From SIG440 sp045120135 (GTDB lineage Bacteria; Bacillota; Clostridia; Monoglobales; Monoglobaceae), in assembly GCA_045120135.1 (NCBI GenBank), contig JBGVEN010000012.1:1-64000 (forward strand): 64,000 bases of DNA, given 5' to 3'. Positions 14,893 through 23,067 of this stretch are shown one piece after another (the first letter of the stretch is position 1; each line of letters begins with the position of its first letter). The position numbers were made by a program, and so were the translations under genes. The notes below the pieces were generated by a model. It saw only the letters and a program-made list of their open reading frames with translations, searched no databases and was not told where the DNA came from.

Positions 14893-14917
14893 AGGGCGGA
14901 TTTTTTAATCCGCCTAT
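14893..14917 (+). terminator. Hairpin inside the uppS-cdsA gap
   Basis: AGGCGGATT-type arms (AGGGCGGATT and AATCCGCCTAT) form a stem with a T-rich loop, followed by TTTTG. It may partially terminate or stabilise the upstream mRNA; the operon continues with cdsA. Confidence 0.5.
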
Positions 14918-14939
14918 TTTGCAAATTGGAGGAATACAA

Positions 14940-15737
14940 ATGAAAACGAGGATAATAACAGCACTTGTGCTGATTCCGCTTTTGGTCTTGGTTCTGCTTT
15001 CAAATATTTATATTGTTTCGGCGGCGGTAACGGTTATTGCGGTTATGGGTCTTTACGAATTTTTTAAGGCTACCGGATTAAAAGAGCATCGAGGTCTTTG
15101 TACGGTTGGTTTTGTGGCGGCAATTGCGATTTGTCTCAGAACCTATATTCCGCTGTATCTTTACATGCCGCTTTTCTGCATCGGTCTGATTGCGGTTTTT
15201 TGTATAATGCTCAAATGCCACAAAACGGTCAGTGTCAGCGAGGCAGGACTTTTGATTTTTAGCCTTGTGTATATCCCGTTTCTGCTCTCAACTCTGATTG
15301 ACATAAAGGGTCTCTCAAACGGAACTCTTCTTTTGTGGATTGTGTTTATTGGTGCATTTGCAACCGATACTTTTGCATATTTCAGCGGTGTTTTCCTCGG
15401 CAAGCACAAGCTTTGCCCCGAAATCAGCCCCAAAAAGACAATTGAAGGCTCAATCGGCGGAACAATTGGCTGCATAGTATTTATGCTTCTTTACGGATTG
15501 ATGCTTGGCAAGGTGTATAATATGGATATAAGCTTTGTAAAGCTTGCGGTTTTGGGAGTTATTATTTCGCCCGTTTCCCAGATTGGCGACCTTACTGCGT
15601 CAATTATCAAGCGTAAGTATGGTGTCAAGGATTACGGAAGCCTGTTTCCCGGCCACGGCGGAATTTTAGACAGACTCGACAGCGTAATCGCAGTTGCTCC
15701 GCTGGTTTACATTTATATTAATACGGTGGGTATATAA
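14940..15737 (+). CDS. cdsA: Phosphatidate cytidylyltransferase
   Basis: A 265-residue membrane enzyme making CDP-diacylglycerol from phosphatidate and CTP. It has about seven hydrophobic segments and the C-terminal CDS signature SQIGDLTASIIKRKYGVKD, then GSLFPGHGGILDRLDS with the essential Asp residues. GGAGG lies before the ATG at 14940; the ATG at 14919 is less likely. It sits between uppS and dxr, 12 bp before the latter. Confidence 0.95.
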   Translation: MKTRIITALVLIPLLVLVLLSNIYIVSAAVTVIAVMGLYEFFKATGLKEHRGLCTVGFVAAIAICLRTYIPLYLYMPLFCIGLIAVFCIMLKCHKTVSVSEAGLLIFSLVYIPFLLSTLIDIKGLSNGTLLLWIVFIGAFATDTFAYFSGVFLGKHKLCPEISPKKTIEGSIGGTIGCIVFMLLYGLMLGKVYNMDISFVKLAVLGVIISPVSQIGDLTASIIKRKYGVKDYGSLFPGHGGILDRLDSVIAVAPLVYIYINTVGI

Positions 15738-15749
15738 GAGGAAAAACTT

Positions 15750-16892
15750 ATGAATATTTCAATTTTAGGCTCAACAGGCTCTATCGGAACACAAGCACTG
15801 GAGGTTGTTGACGATTTAAAGGGAACAAAGGATATTTCTGTTCTTTCAATTACCGGGAACTCCAATGTGGAGCTTTTAGAGGCTCAGGCACGGCGGTATA
15901 AGCCACAGCTCGCGGTGGTTGCAGACGAGACAAAATATAACGATTTAAAGTGCCGACTTGCAGATACGGATATTAAGGTCAGCACGGGCGAGGAGGGTCT
16001 TTGCGAGGCGGCGACTCTTGACGCGTGTGATATGGTGCTTTCGTCAATTGTTGGTTTTGCGGGACTTGTCCCAACAATGAAGGCAATCGAGGCAGGCAAG
16101 GATATTGCCCTTGCCAATAAGGAAACCCTTGTTACGACAGGCGGTCTTTTTACCGATGCGGTAAAGAGGAACAATGTAAGACTCCTGCCGGTCGACAGCG
16201 AACATTCAGCAATCTTCCAGTCGCTCCACGTCGGAAACCGTGGCGAACTTAAAAAAATTCTGCTTACAGCATCTGGCGGTCCGTTTTTTGGCAAAACAAA
16301 GAATGAACTTAAAGATATAAAAAAAGAACAGGCGCTCAAACACCCCAACTGGTCAATGGGTGCAAAAATCACAATTGATAGTGCGACACTTATGAATAAG
16401 GGTCTTGAAATAATCGAGGCAAAATGGCTCTTTGATGTGGAACTTGAGGATATTGAGGTGGTTGTTCACCGTGAAAGTATTATTCACTCAATGGTGGAAT
16501 TCTGCGACAGAAGCGTTATTGCACAGCTCAGTCTGCCGTCAATGAAGCATCCAATCCAGTATGCGTTCACTTATCCCCAAAGACTTCCGTCACCCGATAA
16601 GTCGGTCAGCTTTGCAGAGCTTGCGACGCTTACATTTGCAAAGCCCGACGAGGAGACATTCCGCTGCCTTGCTCTTGCGAAAAGAGCCGGAAAGATGGGT
16701 GGTATTATGCCTACTGTTTTAAATGCTGCCAACGAGGTTGCGGTTGCGGCGTTTCTTCGTGATAAAATTGGATTTTTGGAAATTGGTGAATATGTTGAGT
16801 CTATTTTGAGTAAATATGAAAACAAATTAAATTTCACAATTGAGGATATAATAGAGATTGACAGGTCGGTAAGATTGGAGCATAAAATATGA
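15750..16892 (+). CDS. dxr: 1-deoxy-D-xylulose 5-phosphate reductoisomerase
   Basis: A 380-residue NADPH-dependent enzyme, the second step of the MEP isoprenoid pathway. It opens with the nucleotide motif ISILGSTGSIGTQALEV. The metal/substrate motifs LLPVDSEHSAIFQ near residue 145, TASGGPFFG near 175 and GAKITIDSATLMNKGLEIIEA in the middle (split here) are present. Its product line feeds uppS, two genes upstream. Its TGA overlaps the ATG of rseP (ATGA), so the two are translationally coupled. Confidence 0.96.
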   Translation: MNISILGSTGSIGTQALEVVDDLKGTKDISVLSITGNSNVELLEAQARRYKPQLAVVADETKYNDLKCRLADTDIKVSTGEEGLCEAATLDACDMVLSSIVGFAGLVPTMKAIEAGKDIALANKETLVTTGGLFTDAVKRNNVRLLPVDSEHSAIFQSLHVGNRGELKKILLTASGGPFFGKTKNELKDIKKEQALKHPNWSMGAKITIDSATLMNKGLEIIEAKWLFDVELEDIEVVVHRESIIHSMVEFCDRSVIAQLSLPSMKHPIQYAFTYPQRLPSPDKSVSFAELATLTFAKPDEETFRCLALAKRAGKMGGIMPTVLNAANEVAVAAFLRDKIGFLEIGEYVESILSKYENKLNFTIEDIIEIDRSVRLEHKI

Positions 16893-17962
16893 TTTGGACA
16901 ATAGTCTTTGCAATTCTTTTATTCTCGCTTATAATATTTGTTCACGAGCTGGGTCACTTTCTTACAGCCCGGTTGTTTCAGGTTAAGGTTCACGAGTTTG
17001 CTATCGGTATGGGACCTCAGATTTTCTCACGGCAGGGCAAAGGTGACACCAAGTACTCCATAAGGGCAATCCCCGTAGGCGGTTTTTGCAGTATGGAGGG
17101 CGAGGACGAAACCTCCGACGATGCCGGCTCGTTCTCGGCAAAGCCGTGGTGGCAGAAGCTGATAGTTCTTGCTGCCGGTTCGGCAATGAATATTATTCTG
17201 GGATTTTTGATTTTTACAATTTTTGTTTCGGTGTTCTATCAGGGCAGCGGAATTCCTACAACTACCGTGGATACCGTTATTGAGCAATCGGCGCTTTACG
17301 GCGAGCTTCAACCCGGTGACAGAATTATTGCTATAAACGAAAGCCGCATTAATATTAAACGTGACATTGACTTTGCAATGCAAAGATGTGGCGGCGGCGA
17401 GTGTACGGTTACGGTTAAACGTGGTGGCGAAAAGCTGAGCTTCCCCTTTAAGCCGATTGAAGCAAAGTACACTGACGGCAGCCCGGCGTATTTGATAGGA
17501 ATTACCTCGGCTATGCAAAAGCCTAGTATAGTGAGTGTTATAAGGGAGTCCTTTTACCAGACGATATGGATGGGAAAGGTTGTGTTTGTGTCGCTTGGAA
17601 TGCTAATAAGCGGCGAGGTAGGTGTTGGCGAGATGTCAGGACCTGTCGGCGTGGTTGATGCAATGAATTCCGCGGTTAATGATGCGGCAAGCACTGCCCC
17701 TGAGGGTCAGGGACTGCTTGCGGGTCTTCTTGCCCTGCTTTCGCTTGCATCGTTTATATCTGTTAATATAGGAATTATGAATCTTTTGCCTATTCCGGCG
17801 CTTGACGGCGGCAGAATCTTCTTTGTAATTATTGAAGCAATTCGCAGAAAGTCCATTCCGCCCGAAAAAGAGGGTATCGTTCATTTTGTTGGACTTATTC
17901 TTTTATTGGGCGTGATGGTGTTTGCGACGTGGAACGACATTCTTAGGTTAATATCAAAATAA
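16889..17962 (+). CDS. rseP: RIP (site-2) metalloprotease RseP/RasP
   Basis: A 357-residue intramembrane zinc protease that cuts anti-sigma factors and leftover signal peptides. The zinc motif HELGH is at residues 19-23 in the first membrane segment. A PDZ domain covers about residues 105-185 (GELQPGDRIIAIN), and the third zinc ligand lies in NLLPIPALDGGRI near 300. Four membrane segments are expected. It is the last gene of the operon and ends at a bidirectional terminator. ispG, often next in Firmicutes, is not here. Confidence 0.95.
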   Translation: MIWTIVFAILLFSLIIFVHELGHFLTARLFQVKVHEFAIGMGPQIFSRQGKGDTKYSIRAIPVGGFCSMEGEDETSDDAGSFSAKPWWQKLIVLAAGSAMNIILGFLIFTIFVSVFYQGSGIPTTTVDTVIEQSALYGELQPGDRIIAINESRINIKRDIDFAMQRCGGGECTVTVKRGGEKLSFPFKPIEAKYTDGSPAYLIGITSAMQKPSIVSVIRESFYQTIWMGKVVFVSLGMLISGEVGVGEMSGPVGVVDAMNSAVNDAASTAPEGQGLLAGLLALLSLASFISVNIGIMNLLPIPALDGGRIFFVIIEAIRRKSIPPEKEGIVHFVGLILLLGVMVFATWNDILRLISK

Positions 17963-17971
17963 TAAAAAGAA

Positions 17972-18007
17972 AATCCGACTGCCAAAATGTCTTTAGCAGC
18001 CGGATTA
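17972..18007. terminator. Bidirectional terminator between rseP and DUF1540
   Basis: AATCCGACTGCC pairs with AGCAGCCGGATT, allowing one bulge, with T-rich sequence following on the minus strand (TTCTTTTT). Confidence 0.75.
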
Positions 18008-18022
18008 ATCTCTTAATGGAAG

Positions 18023-18178
18023 TTATTTCTTCTCGTAGCTCTTGCAGAAGTGGGGAATCGCAATTGAATCAGCACTTGTTTTTTCGTGGCTTACTTCGAT
18101 TGTGTCAAGAGAACACTTGTTTCCCTCTGCATGATACATACATTCGTTAACATTGCACTTAACGCCGCTGTTTTCCAT
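18023..18178 (-). CDS. DUF1540 small Cys-rich protein
   Basis: This 51-residue ORF reads MENSGVKCNVNECMYHAEG and continues with a second Cys at NKCSL and a final HFCKSY. The spacing C-x4-C-x(2-8)-H...C...C matches DUF1540, a small probably metal-binding protein common in Clostridia and Bacilli spore-formers. GGAGGTG lies 8 bp before the ATG. It stands alone, converging on rseP and divergent from the alpha-galactosidase. Its role is not known. Confidence 0.85.
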   Translation of the reverse strand: MENSGVKCNVNECMYHAEGNKCSLDTIEVSHEKTSADSIAIPHFCKSYEKK

Positions 18179-18274
18179 AAAAAATTCACCTCCAGAGAAA
18201 GTTTACATATTTAGTATTACCTTTTCGGCGGAGAGTATAACAAAAAATAAAATTAATAATTGGGAGAAAATATA

Positions 18275-20461
18275 ATGTCGATCACAGCACAAGAGAAAAA
18301 TTTTTATTTAAAAACAAAAAATTCAATGTATCAGATTAAGGTTGACCAATACGGAATACTTCGCCATGTATGGTACGGTGAGCGGACGGATTTTGATATG
18401 GAGTACCTCCACCAAAGCGGTGCACCGGCATTCTGCCCTAATCTTGGCGATGCGGGCGAGGATATTAATTATTCGCTTGATATTTTGCCGCTTGAATATT
18501 CCTGTGACGGCATAGGCGACTTCCGCGCAGCTGCCGCAGCCGTGACATTTGCTGATGGTAGCCGTGCCCTTGATTTAAGATATGAGTCCTGCCGGATTTA
18601 TGATGGCAAGTACGCAATTTCCGGACTCCCTGCGTCATACGCAAATAATAACGAGGCACAGACTCTTGAAATTGTGCTTAAGGACACAAGATGTGATTTA
18701 AGGGTTGTTCTTCGCTACGGCATATTTGAGGAACACGATATAATCACCCGTCAGACAACTTTCCAAAACGGCAGTGATGAAAATATTATGCTTGAAAACG
18801 TGGCAAGCTTTTGTCTTGATTTGACGGAGGGTGACTGGGAATGGATTCACTTCCACGGCAGACACCTGAGCGAACGAAACAGCGAGCGTTCGGCGATTAT
18901 TCACGGAGTTCAGGAGATTAGCAGTAAGCGTGGTACATCAAGCCATACACAGAACCCGTCCTTTGTAATCTGTTCTGCGGATTGTACCGAGACGGCAGGC
19001 TCGTGCTACGGCGCGGCGCTTGTGTATAGCGGGAACTTTCGTGCAACAATTGAATGCAGCCAGATGCACACGGTCAGGGCGGTTATGGGTATTCACCCCG
19101 ACCTGTTCTCGTGGAAGCTTGCTCCAGGTGAAAAGTTCGACTCTCCTGAGGTTTTGCTTTCGTACAGCGGCAATGGTCTTGAAAAGCTGTCCCAAAATTT
19201 TCACAAAATTATCCGTGAGAATGTGTGTAGAGGCAGATATAAGCTTTGCGAAAGGCCGGTTCTTATTAATACGTGGGAGGCGGTTCACTTTGATTTCGAC
19301 CGTGAAAGTGTGCTGGATATTGCGGAGGAAGCTGCAAGGCTGGGCGTTGATATGCTTGTTCTTGATGATGGTTGGTTTGGCAACCGTAACAACGACAAAA
19401 CCGGACTTGGCGACTGGTTTGTCAATGAGACCAAGCTTGAGGGCGGACTCAAATCTCTTACCGACGGCATTTCAAAGCTTGGTATGAGCTTTGGTATTTG
19501 GGTTGAGCCGGAAATGGTGTCTGAGTACAGCGAGCTTTATCGCAACCACCCCGAATGGGCAATAAAAGTTCCGGGCAGAAACCCCTCACGATGCCGCAAT
19601 CAGCTTGTTCTTGATATGGCAAATCCCGATGTGGTTGAATATTTGTTCGAATCGCTTAGCACACTTTTGAGCGGTGCTGACATTTCGTATGTGAAGTGGG
19701 ATATGAACCGAAGCATATGCGACTGGTACAGTCCGGTGTATCCGGCAGACCGTCAGGGTGAGGTTCCGCACAGGTATGTATTGGGCCTTTATTCGCTGCT
19801 TGAAAGGCTGACCGCAAAATTCCCCGATGTTTTGTTCGAGGGCTGCTGCAGCGGCGGCGGAAGATTTGACGCAGGTATGCTCTTCTACACGCCGCAAATC
19901 TGGACCAGTGATAACAGCGATGCATATGAGCGAACGCGGATTCAGTATGGAACATCGTTCTTTTATCCGACTTCAACAATGGGTGCGCATATTTCTGAAG
20001 TGCCCAATCACCAGACCGGCAGAGTTACACCCATTGAGGCTCGTGCGACTGTGGCAATGCACGGAAGCTTCGGTTATGAGCTGGATTTAAACAAGCTTTC
20101 GGTTGAGGAAAAAGCGCTTGTCCGTCAGCAGATAAAGAAATTCAAGGAATTCGGTCCGCTTATTCACGGCGGCAGATACTTCCGCCTCAGCAATCCGTTT
20201 TGCGATAACTTTGCGGCGTGGGAGTTTGTATCAGAGGATATGCGTGAGGCACTTGTTCAGGCGGTAAAGTTCAACAATATCCGTAACGATGCGATGCTCG
20301 TAGTAAAGCCCAGAGGTCTTGACCCGGACCTGATGTATCGGATTGACAGTGATGAAAGGTTGTTTAGAGGAAAGGCGCTTATGCAGGGCGGATATCCTCT
20401 TGAGAAAAAGAATTTTGAATATGCGGCATATACATTACATATCATTGCAGCTGAATGCTAA
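18275..20461 (+). CDS. Alpha-galactosidase, glycoside hydrolase family 36
   Basis: A 728-residue cytoplasmic enzyme (no signal peptide) that removes alpha-1,6-galactose from melibiose and raffinose-type sugars. The GH36 layout is complete: N-terminal beta-sandwich, then a barrel with LVLDDGWFGNRNND near residue 365, FGIWVEPEMVSE near 408, the nucleophile Asp in YVKWDMNRS near 477 and the acid/base Asp in IWTSDNSDA near 546. GCCSGGGRFD supplies substrate contacts. GGGAGA supports the ATG at 18275. It is a single gene with no transporter beside it. Confidence 0.95.
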   Translation: MSITAQEKNFYLKTKNSMYQIKVDQYGILRHVWYGERTDFDMEYLHQSGAPAFCPNLGDAGEDINYSLDILPLEYSCDGIGDFRAAAAAVTFADGSRALDLRYESCRIYDGKYAISGLPASYANNNEAQTLEIVLKDTRCDLRVVLRYGIFEEHDIITRQTTFQNGSDENIMLENVASFCLDLTEGDWEWIHFHGRHLSERNSERSAIIHGVQEISSKRGTSSHTQNPSFVICSADCTETAGSCYGAALVYSGNFRATIECSQMHTVRAVMGIHPDLFSWKLAPGEKFDSPEVLLSYSGNGLEKLSQNFHKIIRENVCRGRYKLCERPVLINTWEAVHFDFDRESVLDIAEEAARLGVDMLVLDDGWFGNRNNDKTGLGDWFVNETKLEGGLKSLTDGISKLGMSFGIWVEPEMVSEYSELYRNHPEWAIKVPGRNPSRCRNQLVLDMANPDVVEYLFESLSTLLSGADISYVKWDMNRSICDWYSPVYPADRQGEVPHRYVLGLYSLLERLTAKFPDVLFEGCCSGGGRFDAGMLFYTPQIWTSDNSDAYERTRIQYGTSFFYPTSTMGAHISEVPNHQTGRVTPIEARATVAMHGSFGYELDLNKLSVEEKALVRQQIKKFKEFGPLIHGGRYFRLSNPFCDNFAAWEFVSEDMREALVQAVKFNNIRNDAMLVVKPRGLDPDLMYRIDSDERLFRGKALMQGGYPLEKKNFEYAAYTLHIIAAEC

Positions 20462-20465
20462 AAAA

Positions 20466-20500
20466 TGGATAGGTGGTCAATATGACTATCTATCCTTTTC
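20466..20500 (+). terminator. Terminator of the alpha-galactosidase gene
   Basis: GGATAG-GTGGTCA and TGACTATCTATCC form a stem with loop, followed by TTTTCTTTTTT. Confidence 0.7.
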
Positions 20501-20544
20501 TTTTTTGTACAAATCTACAAATTTTATATTTTTCAAAAAGAGCA

Positions 20545-20573
20545 TTGAAAAACCTCGTAAAATGCAGTATAAT
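20545..20573 (+). promoter_or_regulatory. Promoter of the SLH protein cassette
   Basis: TTGAAA (20545-20550), 17-bp spacer, TATAAT (20568-20573). Confidence 0.75.
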
Positions 20574-20626
20574 CAATATATACTGGAGTTATCTATGAAT
20601 TCACATAAAGAAAGGAAGATTTTATT

Positions 20627-21556
20627 ATGAAAAAGATACTCGCATTGGTTTTAGTTTTTATGCTTTCACTTGGAACAGTTGCGTTCGCAGCTGAGTTCAA
20701 GGATATGCCCGACGACTGGTCAACTGCGGCACTCACTGCAGCAGTTGAAAATGGTCTTTTAGGCGGTAGCGGCGGTTATATCAAGCCGTCTGACAATATG
20801 ACCCGTGCCGAGATGGCAACAATTATGGCTCGTGCATGCGGTGCAACCAAGGAAGCGATAATTACCGGCTTTACAGATGTTAAGCCTGAAGACTGGTTCT
20901 ATGCTTCAATGGCAAAGGCTGTTGCAATGGGTGCGTTTACCGGTTCTGACAACAAGCTTAATCCCAACAACCCCATTACAAGACAGGAGGCATTTCTTGT
21001 TCTTTCAAGAGTTTTCGGTCTTGCAACATCTGATGTTGACACAACAATTCTTGACCAGTTTAAGGATGGCGGCAAGGTTGACGATTGGGCAAGAAAAGGT
21101 GTTGCTTCAATTATCGCAAGCGGTTATGTTGCAGGTAATGACGGCTACCTCAATCCCCTCAACAACATTTCCCGTGCAGAGTTTGCTGTTGTTATGGACA
21201 GACTTATCAAGCATTATATTGATGATGCACAGGAAGAAATTCCGACTGACGGCAATGTTATGATCAGAGTTTCCGGCGTTGATTTCACCGGCTTTGAAAC
21301 AGAAAAGGATGTTATTCTGGGAGATGGTATCGGCGACGAGGGTGTTAAAATAAACAATGCAAAAATAATGGGCAACCTTGTTATCCGAGGCGGTAAGAAT
21401 ATTAGTGTTAATGGTAAGTTTGGTAATGTAATAGTTGTGGTTCCGGGTATTACATTTGAGTGCAACAATAAGGACTTTGAACACCTGTATGTATGTGGCG
21501 GAAGCTATTATTCAACACCCATTGTTGTTGGCGGCGGAGATACATCGGAAGAATAA
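20627..21556 (+). CDS. S-layer homology domain protein
   Basis: A 309-residue secreted protein: signal peptide ending TVAFAAEF, then three SLH repeats at about 25-75, 85-135 and 145-195 (each with the F-x-D-M/V...DW...A...G pattern and NP-x-NP-I-T-R-x-E/A-F/M core), which bind pyruvylated wall polymers. The remaining 110 residues are Gly/Val/Asn-rich with alternating hydrophobics (DVILGDGIGDEGVKI, NLVIRGGKNISV), suggesting a short beta-helix. AAGGAAG lies before the ATG. Its stop is 13 bp from the HprK-like gene, so it probably leads that cassette. Confidence 0.9.
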   Translation: MKKILALVLVFMLSLGTVAFAAEFKDMPDDWSTAALTAAVENGLLGGSGGYIKPSDNMTRAEMATIMARACGATKEAIITGFTDVKPEDWFYASMAKAVAMGAFTGSDNKLNPNNPITRQEAFLVLSRVFGLATSDVDTTILDQFKDGGKVDDWARKGVASIIASGYVAGNDGYLNPLNNISRAEFAVVMDRLIKHYIDDAQEEIPTDGNVMIRVSGVDFTGFETEKDVILGDGIGDEGVKINNAKIMGNLVIRGGKNISVNGKFGNVIVVVPGITFECNNKDFEHLYVCGGSYYSTPIVVGGGDTSEE

Positions 21557-21568
21557 AGGAAGACCCCA

Positions 21569-22297
21569 ATGACAGCTACTCAAATAAGCAAGAATAAATA
21601 TAAAATTGCCGATGTTAATGTTGGAATGATTCTTCGCTCAGGCGGAATAATCGAAAAGCAGGCAAAGGAATACCTTTGCGAGTTTGACGGGCTACCTGAA
21701 ATTGTTGTGGGCCTTGATGACGGGTTTCTTTTGGCAAAGCAGCAGTTGGCTCCGCATCTTTCCACTCTGGAATGTGAGTATATGTGGACGGGCGAGCAGT
21801 TCTGCAGCAAGCTATTAGAGTTTGACGGGTTTATGCTTCACGCATCTGCGGTTGTGTATGAGAACAAGGCATACCTTTTTTCTGCTCCCAGCGGAACGGG
21901 AAAGTCAACACACACAACCCTTTGGCGCAAGGTTTTTGGCGAGGATAATACGTATATTCTGAACGATGACAAGCCGGTTATCCGCATTAAGGACGGAAAG
22001 GTTACGGTTTACGGAACGCCCTGGAGCGGCAAGACCGACCAGAATAAAAATATTGGCGTACCCCTACAAGGTATATGCTTCCTTGAGCGGTCGGCTGAAA
22101 ACTGGATTGAGCCGATTTTGGCAAAAGATGCGGCGTTTGGGATACTGAATCAGACTATTCGTCCGGCAGATAACCCCAATATGTCAAAGCTCCTTGAATT
22201 GCTTGACCGGCTTTTGCAACAGACAACAGTGTACAGAATGGGCTGTAATATGGATGATGATGCGGCACATACCGCATATAACGGAATGAATCGTTAG
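21569..22297 (+). CDS. HPr kinase-like (PEPCK-fold) ATPase of a peptide-modification cassette
   Basis: A 242-residue protein with the P-loop SAPSGTGKSTHTTLW at 106-120 and an HprK-like NDDKPVIR acid motif near 136, but without the N-terminal regulatory domain and the C-terminal HPr-contact helix of true HprK. The same PEPCK-fold kinases occur in lasso-peptide and PqqD-containing RiPP clusters, where some phosphorylate the peptide. It is followed by pqqD-like and S26-peptidase-like genes. The target is unknown; the upstream SLH protein is the only candidate in view. AAAGGA precedes the ATG. Confidence 0.75.
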   Translation: MTATQISKNKYKIADVNVGMILRSGGIIEKQAKEYLCEFDGLPEIVVGLDDGFLLAKQQLAPHLSTLECEYMWTGEQFCSKLLEFDGFMLHASAVVYENKAYLFSAPSGTGKSTHTTLWRKVFGEDNTYILNDDKPVIRIKDGKVTVYGTPWSGKTDQNKNIGVPLQGICFLERSAENWIEPILAKDAAFGILNQTIRPADNPNMSKLLELLDRLLQQTTVYRMGCNMDDDAAHTAYNGMNR

Positions 22298-22318
22298 CCC
22301 GGAGAGGATTTGGAGATT

Positions 22319-22585
22319 ATGAAAATTAAGACAGGATTTATGCTTCGCAGTGTAGCAGGTCAGAATGTTGTTGTGCCTGTGGGAACTGCTGCAATTGACT
22401 TCAACGGAATGATTAATCTTAACGAGAGCGGTGCGTTTTTGTGGAGGACACTGGAGGGTGGCGCAACCGAGGCGGAGCTTGTTTCGGCACTGCTTGCGGA
22501 ATATGATGCACCAGAAGACATTGCACATAGAGATGTTGAGGCGTTCATTAAAAAAATGAAAGAGGCTAATCTGATAGATGAGTAG
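22319..22585 (+). CDS. PqqD-family peptide-binding chaperone (RRE domain)
   Basis: An 88-residue winged-helix protein of the PqqD/RRE family, which grips leader peptides for modifying enzymes. The N-terminal strand pattern GFMLRSVAGQNVVVPVG, the NLNESGAFLW core and the ending VEAFIKKMKEANLI are standard. GGAG precedes the ATG at 22319, and a TTG at 22310 would overlap that site. It lies 21 bp after the HprK-like gene and 29 bp before the peptidase-like gene. No radical-SAM enzyme, cyclase or transporter is present. Confidence 0.85.
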   Translation: MKIKTGFMLRSVAGQNVVVPVGTAAIDFNGMINLNESGAFLWRTLEGGATEAELVSALLAEYDAPEDIAHRDVEAFIKKMKEANLIDE

Positions 22586-22614
22586 CCGATGGTTATCTGA
22601 AGGAGGAATACCTT

Positions 22615-23040
22615 TTGGATTACAGGATTGAAAAGGCTCTTGAAGAGAAAGGCATATATGCTGGCAAGACTGTCGGTGACAGTATGTATCCTATGTTGGT
22701 GCAGGGAAGGGATACGGTGATAATTAAGAAGCCGGACTTTCCGCTAAAAAAGTACGATGTGCCTGTTTATCATAATTATGACCATTATACAATGCACAGG
22801 ATTATAAGGGTCAATAAAGATGGATATGTTATTCGGGGAGACAACAGGATTCACCTTGAGTTTAAAACCGAAGATGAAATTGTAGGTGTTTTGGCAGCGT
22901 TTTACCATAATGGCAAATGTGTTGAACGCGGAGACAAGGAGTTTGTTCGTTATGCAAAACAGGCGCAGCTGACATTCCCAGTGAGGTTTATAAGGCGTGC
23001 TTTGCAAAAACTTAGACAAAAAATTAAAGGGAGAGCCTAA
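22615..23040 (+). CDS. S26/S24-type signal-peptidase-like protein
   Basis: A 141-residue protein with the signal-peptidase box GDSMYPML, so Ser23 is the likely nucleophile. MHRIIRV follows with His61 in the place where SipW-type enzymes use His as base, and GDN is at 75-77. No obvious membrane segment is present, which is unusual for a signal peptidase but common for the S24/S26-like proteins of RiPP cassettes. The start is a TTG preceded by GAAGGAGG. The basic C-terminus (RRALQKLRQKIKGRA) could bind membrane. It probably completes the SLH-HprK-PqqD cassette. Confidence 0.78.
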   Translation: MDYRIEKALEEKGIYAGKTVGDSMYPMLVQGRDTVIIKKPDFPLKKYDVPVYHNYDHYTMHRIIRVNKDGYVIRGDNRIHLEFKTEDEIVGVLAAFYHNGKCVERGDKEFVRYAKQAQLTFPVRFIRRALQKLRQKIKGRA

Positions 23041-23056
23041 AGCTCTCCCTTTGGTT
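23030..23056. terminator. Bidirectional terminator overlapping the peptidase stop codon
   Basis: AAAGGGAGAGC pairs perfectly with GCTCTCCCTTT around the stop codon loop. It serves this gene and the convergent metY. Confidence 0.85.
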
Positions 23057-23067
23057 TTTGTACGATT

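Noticed and set aside
21569..22297. Calling the P-loop protein a true HPr kinase/phosphorylase
   Set aside because: It lacks the N-terminal domain and HPr-contact motif, and sits with PqqD and a peptidase, so the RiPP-associated paralogue fits better.
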